A stretch of 17,056 nucleotides of DNA from Oscillibacter sp. CAG:241 (GTDB lineage Bacteria > Bacillota > Clostridia > Oscillospirales > Oscillospiraceae), in the NCBI GenBank assembly GCA_000435975.1, contig FR884142.1, forward strand, positions 8,018-25,073, in the 5' to 3' direction. Both the position numbers and the translations under genes were made by a program. The first letter of the stretch is position 1. Every line of letters starts with the position of its first letter. Below are positions 7,917 to 15,382 of the stretch, piece by piece. Below the pieces are notes generated by a model. That model was not told the origin of the DNA, did no database searches, and saw only the letters and a program-made list of their open reading frames with translations.

Positions 7917-10022
7917 TTATTCCACGCCCCGGTAGAACAGCCCCCGGGTCAGCTCCTGGGGCCGGTAGTCGCTGCGGCCCTGATAAGCCCGCAGCACCCG
8001 GACGCACTCCTCCGGCGACTCCGTGGTAAACCGCAGCCGCGCCCGGGTAAGGCCCAGCTGCCGCCACTCCGGCTTATCCGCCAGAAACAGCACCCGGCTG
8101 TTCTCGATTTCGCACCGGTGGCCCCATTGCCCCACCAGGGGAAACCGCGCCCCGGTGCGGTCGATCAGATCATTGTCCTGGCCGCAGCGGCAGGCGGCGG
8201 AGCGGTCCGCATAGTCCCGCCCCGCGTCCCGGCAGCCCAGGCTGTTGCGGATGACGCAGTTTTCCATGATCATCAGCGGCAGGCGGCCGTATACCACCGC
8301 CTCGCAGGGCAGAACCTTCCGCAGATCCCGGATCTGCTGCCACCGCAGCTCCATGGACACCGCGGCGGCGGAAAGACCCAGCTCCCGCCAGAACAGCAGG
8401 GCCCCGCTGTTGAAAATATTCAGCCCCAGATCCCCCCATAGGGGAAGGCCCAGCCCATCGGCAATGGGCAGGTGTCCCAGATTGCCGATGGCCACGGCGG
8501 ACAGGTGTTCCCGGTGCCGCTGCAAAAGCAGCCGCAGAGGCTCCTCGTCCTCTGTCCGGAAGATCCGGGGAAGCACCGCGCAGATCTGGGTCATGCCCGC
8601 CCAGCGGGCCAGGTCCATGCCGTCCAGCAGCTCTGCCGGGACATACACCATCCCGCACTGGGCCAGCTCCTCCGTCAGCTGTTCCGCCCGGGTGACGGAG
8701 CAGGTCAGCTGCGGCGTCTCCGGCCCCGGCAGGGCCGGGGGCAGGGGAGAGGGGGTTCCTGTCCGCCGCTGGGTTGGCTGGGTCAGAGCCATCTCCAGCT
8801 CCTCCAGCACTTGGCGGCGCATAGCGTTCACGGCGCTGGCCGGCAGCATCAGACCGTCCGCCAGCTCCACTTGGGTCTCCTTGGGCTCAAACACCGTGCC
8901 GCCGGTTTTTTCCAGCCGGATGCGCAGATCCTCCGCCGTCAGGGCCCGGTTCCGGGCCGCCTCCGGTACGGGACCTTCTGCCCGGACAGTGTGTCCTTTG
9001 GCGGAGGCCGTCAGCTGAGCGGGCACACCGGCCCGCAGGGTGCAGGACATGGTCACCGGTATCCGGCGGCGATCCTCCTTTTCATAGGCGGCCTTGGCCC
9101 GGGCAAACAGCTCCTTGGGCTCCGGCGCATTCTCCGGCCGGGTGCCGAACATCTCCGGACCCGTGCGGCCCCGGTAATAGCCGTCGGTGAAGCCGCTGCG
9201 GGAAAAGGCAGCTTCCAGCTGCCGGGATTCCTCCTGGGTGGGGGCGCGTTTTTCGTCCAGCAGGCGGCGATAGATGCCGGTGATCACCGCCACATATTCC
9301 GGCCGCTTCATGCGGCCCTCCAGCTTCAGGCACGCCACGCCCATATCGTCCAGCTCCTGCAGATACGCCGACAGATTGGCATCCTTCAGACTCAGAGGGT
9401 GGCCGCCGGAGGCCTTTTCATTAACGCCGTAGGGCAGGCGGCAGGGCTGGGCGCAGGCCCCCCGGTTGCCGCTTCGTCCGCCGATAACGGCGCTCATCCC
9501 GCACTGACCGGAGTAGCACATGCACAGGGCCCCGTGGACAAACACCTCGATCTCTGCGGGACAGTCCCGGGTGATGGCCGCGATGTCCCGGCGGCTCAGC
9601 TCCCGGGCCAGTACCACCCGCTCCAGACCCAGCTCCGCCGCGCGGCAGGCGCCGCCCAAGGTGTGCAGGCTCATTTGGGTGCTGGCGTGGAGGGGAACAT
9701 CGGGCGCAATTTCCCGGGCCAGCCGCCACACGCCCCAATCCTGGATGAGGATAGCGTCCACCCCCATGTCCGAGGCTTTCTGCAAAGCCTGGGCGGCGGC
9801 GGGCAGCTCCCGGTCCGTCACCAGGGTGTTCAGGGTCAGATAGACCTTCACGCCCCGCAGGTGGCAATAGGCCACGGCGGCACGGAATTCCTCGTCGGTG
9901 AAGTTCCGGGCGCTGCGCCGGGCGTTGAGCCCGCCGAAGCCCATATACACCGCGTCGGCCCCATTCTGCACGGCGGCTACCATGGCCTCCCAGCCTCCGG
10001 CGGGGCTCAGCAGCTCGGTCAT
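7917..10022 (-). CDS. U32-family protein (peptidase U32-like; RlhA/TrhP-type RNA hydroxylation candidate)
   Basis: This 701-residue protein belongs to the long U32 family. Members were first called collagenase-like peptidases. Characterised ones (RlhA, TrhP) instead help hydroxylate cytidine or uridine in rRNA or tRNA. The N-terminal barrel opens with LLSPAGGWEAMVAAVQNGADAVY (4-26). The conserved Cys cluster follows: FVHGALCMCYSGQC (161-174), then C190 and C194 (GACAQPC), then C231 (ACLKLEGRMKRPEYV), candidate iron-sulfur ligands. The middle resembles the DUF3656-type insert. The C-terminal half repeats a partial barrel with a second Cys-rich segment (about 585-640). Length suits the RlhA-like subgroup (about 650) better than TrhP (about 450). 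The start ATG overlaps the zapA stop as ATGA, indicating translational coupling. Substrate is not established. Confidence 0.9.
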   Translation of the reverse strand: MTELLSPAGGWEAMVAAVQNGADAVYMGFGGLNARRSARNFTDEEFRAAVAYCHLRGVKVYLTLNTLVTDRELPAAAQALQKASDMGVDAILIQDWGVWRLAREIAPDVPLHASTQMSLHTLGGACRAAELGLERVVLARELSRRDIAAITRDCPAEIEVFVHGALCMCYSGQCGMSAVIGGRSGNRGACAQPCRLPYGVNEKASGGHPLSLKDANLSAYLQELDDMGVACLKLEGRMKRPEYVAVITGIYRRLLDEKRAPTQEESRQLEAAFSRSGFTDGYYRGRTGPEMFGTRPENAPEPKELFARAKAAYEKEDRRRIPVTMSCTLRAGVPAQLTASAKGHTVRAEGPVPEAARNRALTAEDLRIRLEKTGGTVFEPKETQVELADGLMLPASAVNAMRRQVLEELEMALTQPTQRRTGTPSPLPPALPGPETPQLTCSVTRAEQLTEELAQCGMVYVPAELLDGMDLARWAGMTQICAVLPRIFRTEDEEPLRLLLQRHREHLSAVAIGNLGHLPIADGLGLPLWGDLGLNIFNSGALLFWRELGLSAAAVSMELRWQQIRDLRKVLPCEAVVYGRLPLMIMENCVIRNSLGCRDAGRDYADRSAACRCGQDNDLIDRTGARFPLVGQWGHRCEIENSRVLFLADKPEWRQLGLTRARLRFTTESPEECVRVLRAYQGRSDYRPQELTRGLFYRGVE

Positions 10023-10339
10023 TGGCCCCGGCCCTGCTGGGCCTTGAACAGCTGACGGCGCAGCTCCGACGCCTCATTTTTGGCCTGAGTGGCCTCATCC
10101 AGATAGTTTTTCACTTGCCGGCGCAGATTCTCTGCCGCTGCCTGGTTTTTCAGCAGCTCGTCCGCCAGGTTCACCGCCGCCAGAACTGCCGCATCCGCCT
10201 GGCTCACATGCAGGGTCTCCTGGATCCGGTCCATTCGCTGGTCCACCAGGGCGCCTACCTTTTTCATATACTCCGCGCTTTCGTCCGCCACCAGGGTATA
10301 CTCCTGGCCGCAGATGCTCATCGTCACTTTATTCGCCAT
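10019..10339 (-). CDS. zapA: Cell division protein ZapA
   Basis: ZapA binds FtsZ and bundles filaments at the Z-ring. The 106-residue protein has the family layout: a small N-terminal domain (MANKVTMSICGQEYTLVADE, 1-20), the conserved stretch EYMKKVGALVDQRM (23-36), the AAVLAAVNLADELLK helix (50-64), and a C-terminal coiled coil (about 65-102) for dimerisation. The ATG at 10337-10339 is preceded by GGGAGGG at 4 bp. The stop overlaps the U32 start by four bases. A zapA-U32 pairing recurs in many Clostridia (general knowledge). An extended -10 promoter lies about 55 bp upstream. Confidence 0.93.
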   Translation of the reverse strand: MANKVTMSICGQEYTLVADESAEYMKKVGALVDQRMDRIQETLHVSQADAAVLAAVNLADELLKNQAAAENLRRQVKNYLDEATQAKNEASELRRQLFKAQQGRGQ

Positions 10340-10392
10340 GTTGCCCTCCCATTTATGTAAACCGAAAAGTTAGTCACACCAATACAGAGTCC

Positions 10393-10401
10393 ATTATACC
10401 A
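10393..10401 (-). promoter_or_regulatory. Extended -10 promoter of zapA-U32
   Basis: Minus-strand TGGTATAAT is a perfect TATAAT (10393-10398) with a TGn extension, about 55 bp ahead of the zapA start. The -35 position (TTTTCC at 17 bp) is poor, which an extended -10 can compensate. The 10340-10534 spacer also serves the divergent dnaD gene. Confidence 0.72.
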
Positions 10402-10469
10402 CAAAATCCCGCCGGGAAAAGCTTTTTCTGGCGAAAAGGAGAATTTTGTGAAAAACCCGCTGCGGCGGC

Positions 10470-10498
10470 TTTACGAACCGGGGGTTTTCGTGTAAAAT
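10470..10498 (+). promoter_or_regulatory. Predicted promoter of the dnaD-dnaI operon
   Basis: TTTACG (10470-10475) and TAAAAT (10493-10498) are separated by 17 bp on the plus strand, about 36 bp before the start codon of the DnaD-domain gene. The match is moderate at -35 and good at -10. It runs divergently from the zapA promoter, about 70 bp away. Confidence 0.62.
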
Positions 10499-10534
10499 AA
10501 AGTAATTAAACCATGGAAAGAGGGGAGGCGCGGC

Positions 10535-11446
10535 ATGAGCGGCTATATTCTGCGGGACAGTGAGCCCAGCATCGTCCTGACGGCGGATCAGGTGGATCGC
10601 CTGGTGAAAAACGGCGACGGCGACGCCGCGCTTTTGTATCTGCTGCTGATGCGGGCAGACCGCGGGGTCACGGAGCAGGAGCTTCAGTCCCGGCTGCGGT
10701 GGAGCCAGCTGCGGCTGAATGCGGCGGAGGGAGCCTTGCAGCAGCTGGGGCTGATCCAGCGTCCGGCGGAGACACCAGCCCCTGCGCCGGCGGAGGAGCG
10801 CCCGGTATACAGCGCCCAGGACCTGGCCCAGCTGTTGGAGGACGACCGGTCCTTCCGGATGCTGATTCCCCAGGTGGAGGAAAAGCTGGGCCGCAGGCTG
10901 AAAACGGCGGATCTGCAGATTCTGGCGGGCCTGTATGACGATATGGGCATGCCGGCGGATGTGATCTATCTGCTGGTGAACCACTGTATTGCCCGGTCCG
11001 AGGAACGATACGGCCCCGGCCGCCGGCCCACCCTGCGCCAGATCGAGAAGGAGGGCTACTATTGGGCCCGGCAGGGCCTGTTTGACCAGGACAGCGCCGC
11101 CCGTTATCTGAAAACCTGGCGGGAAAAGCAGCAGGGGCAGGCCGCGTATATGCAGGTGCTGGGCCTGGGCCAGCGCCGTCCGGTGGCCAGTGAAGAAAAA
11201 TACATCTCCGACTGGATGGACAAGGGCTTTCCGCCGGAAACGGTGGCCCTGGCCTATGACAAGACGGTGTTCTATAAAAAGCAGCTGGAGTGGCGGTATC
11301 TCAACGGGATCCTCCGCCGCTGGCACGAAAACGGCTGGCATACGCCGGAGGAGGTCCAGCAGGGCGACGCCAAAAAGTCCGCCGCGCCTCCGGACCAGAA
11401 GCCGGATAAAAACGATTCCCGCATGGGAAAGTATATGAAGTGGTAA
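10535..11446 (+). CDS. dnaD: DnaD-domain replication initiation protein
   Basis: DnaD-family proteins remodel origin DNA and recruit the DnaI-DnaB helicase loader system in Bacillota. The 303-residue protein has a winged-helix-like N-terminus (about 1-75), a Pro/Ala-rich linker (77-90), then two tandem DnaD C-type (DDBH2-like) helical units. These are roughly 112-197 (IYLLVNHCI, EGYYWARQGLF) and 203-275, ending in the characteristic LEWRYLNGILRRWHENG (251-267). The C-terminal tail is charged and probably disordered. Having two DDBH2 copies makes it resemble B. subtilis DnaB as much as DnaD, so the symbol is family-level. The AGGGGAGG site sits just before the ATG. The helicase-loader gene follows after 13 bp, supporting a primosome role. 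Confidence 0.88.
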   Translation: MSGYILRDSEPSIVLTADQVDRLVKNGDGDAALLYLLLMRADRGVTEQELQSRLRWSQLRLNAAEGALQQLGLIQRPAETPAPAPAEERPVYSAQDLAQLLEDDRSFRMLIPQVEEKLGRRLKTADLQILAGLYDDMGMPADVIYLLVNHCIARSEERYGPGRRPTLRQIEKEGYYWARQGLFDQDSAARYLKTWREKQQGQAAYMQVLGLGQRRPVASEEKYISDWMDKGFPPETVALAYDKTVFYKKQLEWRYLNGILRRWHENGWHTPEEVQQGDAKKSAAPPDQKPDKNDSRMGKYMKW

Positions 11447-11459
11447 AGGAGGGGACCCT

Positions 11460-12458
11460 ATGCCCTACGACGGTAAAATTCTCAGTCGGGCCATGGCCCG
11501 CTTTGATGAGGACAAGCAACGCCGGACCCAGCAGTTCCGGGAGCGGCAGCAGCGTCTGTTTTGCCGGGAGCCGGAGCTGGCGGATATCGACCGCCGCCTG
11601 CGCGGCACCATGAGCCAGATCATCTCCCGGGCTCTGCGGCAGGGGAAGGATCCCGTTCCCGCCATCCACGCCATCCGGGATGAGAATCTGGCCCTCCAGC
11701 GCCGCCGGGGGGAGCTTCTGGAGGCTATGGGCTATCCTGCCGACTATCTGGAGGAAAAGCCCCGGTGCGCCCGGTGCGGCGACGCAGGCTTCCGGTCCGA
11801 CGGGACCATGTGCCCCTGTCTGCGCAGCTACTACGCCCGGGAGCAGATCGCCGAGTTGTCCCACTTGCTGGATATCGGCTCTCAGAGCTTTGATACCTTC
11901 CAGCTGAGCTGGTACTCCACCGACCGAAACGGTCTGCCGCGCTCTCCCCGGGAGACGGCGGAGCGGAATCTGGAGATCTGCCGCCGGTTTGCCCGGGACT
12001 TCCGTCCCGGTGCACAGAACCTGCTGCTGTTCGGCGACCCGGGCCTGGGCAAGACCTTTCTGTCTGCCTGCATTGCCCGGGTGGTCAGCGAGGACGGCTT
12101 CTCCGTGGTGTATGACACGGCGGGCCACATTTTTGCCCAGTTTGAGGCATCAAAATTCCGCCGGGATGACGTGGACGAGCCGGACGAGAGCGTGGAGCGC
12201 TGCATGGCCTGCGATCTGCTGATCCTGGACGACCTGGGCACGGAGATGACCACAGCCTTTGTTCAGAGTGCCCTGTACCAGCTGCTCAACAGCCGCCTTC
12301 TGGCAGGAAAGAGCACCATCATCAGCACCAATCTGGACCCCGATCAGATCGGCAGGCGATACTCCGCCCAGATTATGTCCCGGCTGGAGGGGGAGTTTGA
12401 ACTGCTGCCCTTTATCGGGCAGGACATCCGCCGCCTGAAACGGGAACAGCAGCGCTGA
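11460..12458 (+). CDS. dnaI: DnaI/DnaC-like replicative helicase loader (AAA+ ATPase)
   Basis: This 332-residue AAA+ protein is predicted to load the replicative helicase at the origin or at restarting forks. The N-terminal half is helical and basic, with a zinc-ribbon-like set CARC...CPC (C103, C106, C118, C120), as in DnaI, where the zinc domain gates DNA binding. The ATPase domain has Walker A GDPGLGKT (192-199), Walker B LLILDDLG (253-260), sensor-1-like STIISTNLD (285-293) and an arginine-rich RRYSAQIMSRL stretch (299-309) matching the DnaC/IstB arginine-finger region. IstB-type transposition helpers share this core. The absence of a transposase and the adjacent DnaD gene argue for a loader instead. 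AAAGGAGGGG precedes the ATG; a short hairpin terminator follows. Confidence 0.9.
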   Translation: MPYDGKILSRAMARFDEDKQRRTQQFRERQQRLFCREPELADIDRRLRGTMSQIISRALRQGKDPVPAIHAIRDENLALQRRRGELLEAMGYPADYLEEKPRCARCGDAGFRSDGTMCPCLRSYYAREQIAELSHLLDIGSQSFDTFQLSWYSTDRNGLPRSPRETAERNLEICRRFARDFRPGAQNLLLFGDPGLGKTFLSACIARVVSEDGFSVVYDTAGHIFAQFEASKFRRDDVDEPDESVERCMACDLLILDDLGTEMTTAFVQSALYQLLNSRLLAGKSTIISTNLDPDQIGRRYSAQIMSRLEGEFELLPFIGQDIRRLKREQQR

Positions 12459-12473
12459 CCGGCCATATCCTGC

Positions 12474-12490
12474 TCCCGCGCGGGATTTTT
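12474..12490 (+). terminator. Short terminator after dnaI
   Basis: TCCCGCGCGGGA (12474-12485) is a perfect 12-bp palindrome followed at once by TTTTT (12486-12490), 15 bp after the dnaI stop. The stem is short (four pairs around a GCGC loop), so efficiency may be modest. Confidence 0.65.
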
Positions 12491-12675
12491 CGCATGGGAA
12501 CGGGTTTAACAACCGAAAACGTTACCAATGGAGGAAACAAACGGTTTGTCAATACTCAAAAACACCGCATGAGACCAGACGATGGACAGCACATAATTTC
12601 ATCAGAATAAAGAAAACGCGAATAATCTGCAAATATCGTAACGGAATTGTAAAGATTTTTTGTGCAAAGTGGGGA
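12491..12675. other. AT-rich leader region upstream of cstA without a gene
   Basis: This stretch belongs to the 320-bp gap between dnaI and cstA and is clearly more AT-rich than its neighbours. I see no open frame with a ribosome site. It holds a dyad ACAAAC-G-GTTTGT (12537-12549) and two copies of CGTTAC (12520-12525 forward, 12638-12643 inverted). A third copy lies nearer the gene (12747-12752). These are candidate regulator sites; no protein can be assigned. Confidence 0.45.
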
Positions 12676-12703
12676 TTGACTTTTTCTGTAAAAAAATTAT
12701 CAT
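12676..12703 (+). promoter_or_regulatory. Predicted sigma-A promoter of cstA
   Basis: TTGACT (12676-12681) and TATCAT (12698-12703) are 16 bp apart, each one base from consensus. Transcription would begin near 12709-12712, giving a leader of roughly 70 nt that opens with the hairpin at 12714-12741. Confidence 0.75.
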
Positions 12704-12713
12704 ATTGGACGGA

Positions 12714-12741
12714 AAGCAAAAGGATTCGTACCCTTTTGCTT
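12714..12741 (+). promoter_or_regulatory. Stem-loop at the 5' end of the cstA leader
   Basis: AAGCAAAAGG (12714-12723) pairs perfectly with CCTTTTGCTT (12732-12741) around an 8-nt loop. It starts just after the predicted transcription start and is followed by CAAATCG, not a T-run, so it is not a terminator. It could stabilise the mRNA 5' end, or the inverted repeat could be a DNA operator overlapping the start site. Both readings are inference. Confidence 0.6.
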
Positions 12742-12778
12742 CAAATCGTTACATTGTATGTATGAAGGAGGAGAAAAA

Positions 12779-14299
12779 ATGGTAAGCTTTCTGATTTGCC
12801 TGGCCTTGCTGATCGGCGGTTATTTCGTCTATGGCAAGGTGGTGGAAAACACCTTCGGGCCGGACGACCGCGAGACCCCCGCTGTGAAGATCAACGACGG
12901 TGTGGACTATGTGGTTCTGCCTCAGTGGAAGCTGTTCATGATCCAACTGCTGAACATCGCGGGCCTTGGCCCCATCTTCGGCGCAATGCAGGGTGCTCTG
13001 TGGGGCCCCATCGTGTTCCTGTGGATCACCTTTGGTACGATCTTTGCCGGTGCTGTGCATGACTATTTCTCCGGCATGATGAGCGAGCGCAACAACGGCG
13101 CTTCCATTTCCGAGATTTCCGGTATCTACCTGGGCGGGTTCATGAAGAACGTCATGCGCGTGTTCAGCGTGGTGCTGCTGATCATGGTGGGCACCGTGTT
13201 CGCCGTGGGTCCTGCGGGCCTGATCGTGACCCTGTTCAAGAACGGCGGCTCCACCGGCGTTGTTACCACCACCCTGTTCTGGCTGGTCATCGTTCTGGTG
13301 TATTATTTCATCGCCACCTTTATTTCCATCGACAAGATCATCGGCAAGATCTATCCTCTGTTCGGCATTTGCCTGATCATCATGGCCGTGGGCGTTGCCG
13401 TCGGCATCTTTGTCAAGCCTGAGTACACCATCCCCGAGATCTGGGATCACTTCGGTTCCATGCATCCCAAGGGAACTCCCGTGTGGAGCTTCATGTTCAT
13501 CACCGTGGCCTGCGGCGCTATCTCCGGCTTCCACTCCACCCAGAGCCCCCTGATGGCTCGCTGCATGAAGAGTGAGAAGCAGGGCCGCTTCGTGTTCTAC
13601 GGCGCCATGGTTTCCGAGGGCGTTATCGCCCTGGTGTGGGCCGCTGCCGGCTGCGCTCTGTATGAGGTCACCGGCGGTCTGAACACCGGTCTGGCCGAGA
13701 TTCTGGCCAACGGCCAGTCTGCCGCCATCTACGATGTGTGCATCAAGACCATGGGCAAGATCGGCGTGGCTCTGGCCATGCTGGGCGTCATCGCCTGCCC
13801 CATTACCTCCGGCGATACCGCCTTCCGCAGCGCTCGTCTGGTGCTGGCCGACTGGTTCAAGATCGACCAGAAGAAGTGGAAGAACCGTCTGCTGCTGTGC
13901 GTGCCCGTCCTGGGCGTCGGCGCTGTCCTGGGCGTGGGCAATGCTCTGGGCTTCATCGACTACTCCGTGATTTGGCGTTACTTCAGCTGGACCAACCAGA
14001 CCCTGGCCATGATCGTTCTGTGGGCCGCCTCCATGTATCTGTTCTATGAAAAGAAGAACTACTGGATCACTGCTGTGCCTGCTACCTTCATGAGCGCCGT
14101 CTCCGCTACCTACTTCCTGCTGGGCAACGAGTGCCTGGGCCAGTTCATCAACCACAAGACCGCCGAGGGCGCTGCCGTTTACAACACCGCCGTGGCTTAT
14201 CCCATCGGCATTGCTGTGGCCGTTCTGTTCCTGGGTATCTTCCTGTATACCATCAAGAAGCGGCACACCCAGCCTCACTATGAGACTCTGGGCAAGTAA
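12779..14299 (+). CDS. cstA: CstA-family transporter (carbon starvation protein A)
   Basis: CstA-family proteins are multi-spanning membrane importers. Characterised members take up peptides or pyruvate (E. coli CstA and BtsT). The 506-residue protein has about 13 hydrophobic segments spread along its length. It carries family stretches such as AVKINDGVDYVVL (35-47), the Gly-rich IAGLGPIFGAMQGALWG (60-76), HDYFSGMMSERNNGASISEI (94-113) and SGFHSTQSPLMARCMKSEKQ. It is shorter than E. coli CstA (about 700), as is common in Bacillota. I chose the ATG at 12779 because AAGGAGGAG lies just before it. The upstream ATG at 12758 adds seven hydrophilic residues without a ribosome site. Codon choice is strongly biased (CTG, AAG, ACC, GGC, CCC), suggesting high expression. 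Substrate is unknown. Confidence 0.93.
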   Translation: MVSFLICLALLIGGYFVYGKVVENTFGPDDRETPAVKINDGVDYVVLPQWKLFMIQLLNIAGLGPIFGAMQGALWGPIVFLWITFGTIFAGAVHDYFSGMMSERNNGASISEISGIYLGGFMKNVMRVFSVVLLIMVGTVFAVGPAGLIVTLFKNGGSTGVVTTTLFWLVIVLVYYFIATFISIDKIIGKIYPLFGICLIIMAVGVAVGIFVKPEYTIPEIWDHFGSMHPKGTPVWSFMFITVACGAISGFHSTQSPLMARCMKSEKQGRFVFYGAMVSEGVIALVWAAAGCALYEVTGGLNTGLAEILANGQSAAIYDVCIKTMGKIGVALAMLGVIACPITSGDTAFRSARLVLADWFKIDQKKWKNRLLLCVPVLGVGAVLGVGNALGFIDYSVIWRYFSWTNQTLAMIVLWAASMYLFYEKKNYWITAVPATFMSAVSATYFLLGNECLGQFINHKTAEGAAVYNTAVAYPIGIAVAVLFLGIFLYTIKKRHTQPHYETLGK

Positions 14300-14319
14300 T
14301 CTGACCCTTTAACTATTTC

Positions 14320-14350
14320 GCAAAGCGGCAGGCATCTCCTGCCGCTTTGC
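14320..14350 (+). terminator. Strong hairpin downstream of cstA (no T-run)
   Basis: GCAAAGCGGCAGG (14320-14332) pairs perfectly with CCTGCCGCTTTGC (14338-14350) across a 5-nt loop, 20 bp after the cstA stop. It is followed by CCCTATGGG on the plus strand, and no T-run appears on the minus strand either. It may attenuate or stabilise the cstA 3' end. The next gene's ribosome site begins only about 6 bp later, so partial read-through is likely. Confidence 0.6.
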
Positions 14351-14369
14351 CCCTATGGGAGGACATGCT

Positions 14370-15374
14370 ATGATCTTTGCACCTGCGCGCCTTGGCAGCG
14401 TCACGCTGGACAACGAGACGCTGGCGGCGGACAAAAAGGGCTGCCGCCGCTTCGGCCCCTGCGGCGTGGGCGAAAAGGCCCTGTATCTCAACAGCTTTTT
14501 CATTGACCGGCACTACTATGTGGCGCTGGAGTCGGTGCGCCGTGTGTTCAAGCGGGTGGCTATGAGCAAGGGCGGCTTTACCGGTAAGGGCGCCTTCGGC
14601 TCCATCCCCTATCTGGTGGTGGAGTATGACGACGGTGCGCAGAAGCAGTGCAACTTCAAGCACGAGGCGGATGTGGACAATCTGCTGGCCTATCTGGCCA
14701 AGATCTGCCCGGATCTGCCTCTCCAGAGCCAGAAGGTGGAGCGCCATATGGCCCAGCAGCAGGCTCAGGAGGCCCGCCGCTATCTCAAGGAGCTGACGCC
14801 CCAGGCCCAGAGCGAAAAGGAACGCCTGGAGCAGGCCCGCGCCTTCCTGGAGGACCACACCAATCTGACCCGCCGCCTGTCCCAGGCGGCCAAGGCCAAG
14901 CGGGTCAATGACCGTTCCAACCCCAGCTACAAATGGGTGGCCCTGGCCATCGTTATCGCCGGTGTTGCCGCTTTGGTGTATGGCATCATCACCATGGTCC
15001 GGGGAACCAGCAGCCTGGGCATCTACTTTGCCCTATTTGGCTTTGCGGCAGTGTTTCTGTTCTCCGGTGCGCATGTGCTGCCCACCGCCCGCAACAACAA
15101 GACGGCCCTGTCCCGGGAGTGGGAACAGGCCCAGGCGGATCTGGCGGCGGTGCTGCCCAAGGACTTTCCTCTGCCTGCCCGCTATGCCCACCCGGTGGTG
15201 CTGACCCGGATGATCCGCGTTCTGCGGGAGGGCCGGGCCCAGACTGCCGATCAGGCGCTGGAGGTGGTGAAGCAGGACCTGAAGGCCCTGACCGCCGACG
15301 TTCAGGTGGAGCAGTGGGAGTATGACGAGGTAGTGGCCATAAAGCCCATGTTTCTGCTGTCCGACTATCAGTAA
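14370..15374 (+). CDS. Unrecognised membrane protein with PH/GRAM-like N-terminus, coiled coil and two membrane segments
   Basis: I do not recognise a named family. The 334-residue protein has an N-terminal beta-rich region (about 1-112). Its pattern of KALYLNSFFIDRHYYVALESVRRVFKR, then YLVVEYDDGAQKQCNFKHEADVDNLLAYL, looks like a PH- or GRAM-type fold. It is followed by a charged, Gln/Glu/Arg-rich coiled coil (about 119-175). Two hydrophobic membrane segments (about 188-209 and 216-234) are separated by a short turn. A soluble helical C-terminal part (about 240-334) completes it, so both large domains would face the same side, probably the cytoplasm. There is no signal peptide or catalytic motif. 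The ATG at 14370 has GGGAGGA six bases upstream; an ATG at 14355 lacks one. It follows cstA by 70 bp, behind a hairpin, and may be partly co-transcribed. Confidence 0.85.
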   Translation: MIFAPARLGSVTLDNETLAADKKGCRRFGPCGVGEKALYLNSFFIDRHYYVALESVRRVFKRVAMSKGGFTGKGAFGSIPYLVVEYDDGAQKQCNFKHEADVDNLLAYLAKICPDLPLQSQKVERHMAQQQAQEARRYLKELTPQAQSEKERLEQARAFLEDHTNLTRRLSQAAKAKRVNDRSNPSYKWVALAIVIAGVAALVYGIITMVRGTSSLGIYFALFGFAAVFLFSGAHVLPTARNNKTALSREWEQAQADLAAVLPKDFPLPARYAHPVVLTRMIRVLREGRAQTADQALEVVKQDLKALTADVQVEQWEYDEVVAIKPMFLLSDYQ

Positions 15375-15382
15375 ATATGTTT

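Noticed and set aside
8472..10055. Plus-strand open frame of 527 codons opposite the U32 gene
   Set aside because: The composition is Gln/Gly/His-rich with no domain, and the opposite strand carries a clear family protein.
10452..10488. Inverted repeat AAAACCC/GGGTTTT around the dnaD -35 region as an operator or terminator
   Set aside because: Only seven pairs with a 23-nt gap and no T-run in a useful place; could easily be chance.
11460..12458. IstB-type transposition helper ATPase
   Set aside because: There is no transposase, terminal repeats or target duplication nearby. The N-terminal zinc-type cysteines and the DnaD-like neighbour favour a helicase loader.
12513..12530. Catabolite-repression (cre) site near the AACGTT upstream of cstA
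   Set aside because: It has at least two mismatches at conserved consensus positions on either strand, so it is not supportable.
12749..14278. Minus-strand open frame of 509 codons fully antisense to cstA
   Set aside because: It is His/Gly/Asp-rich without family motifs. It arises from the strong codon bias of cstA.
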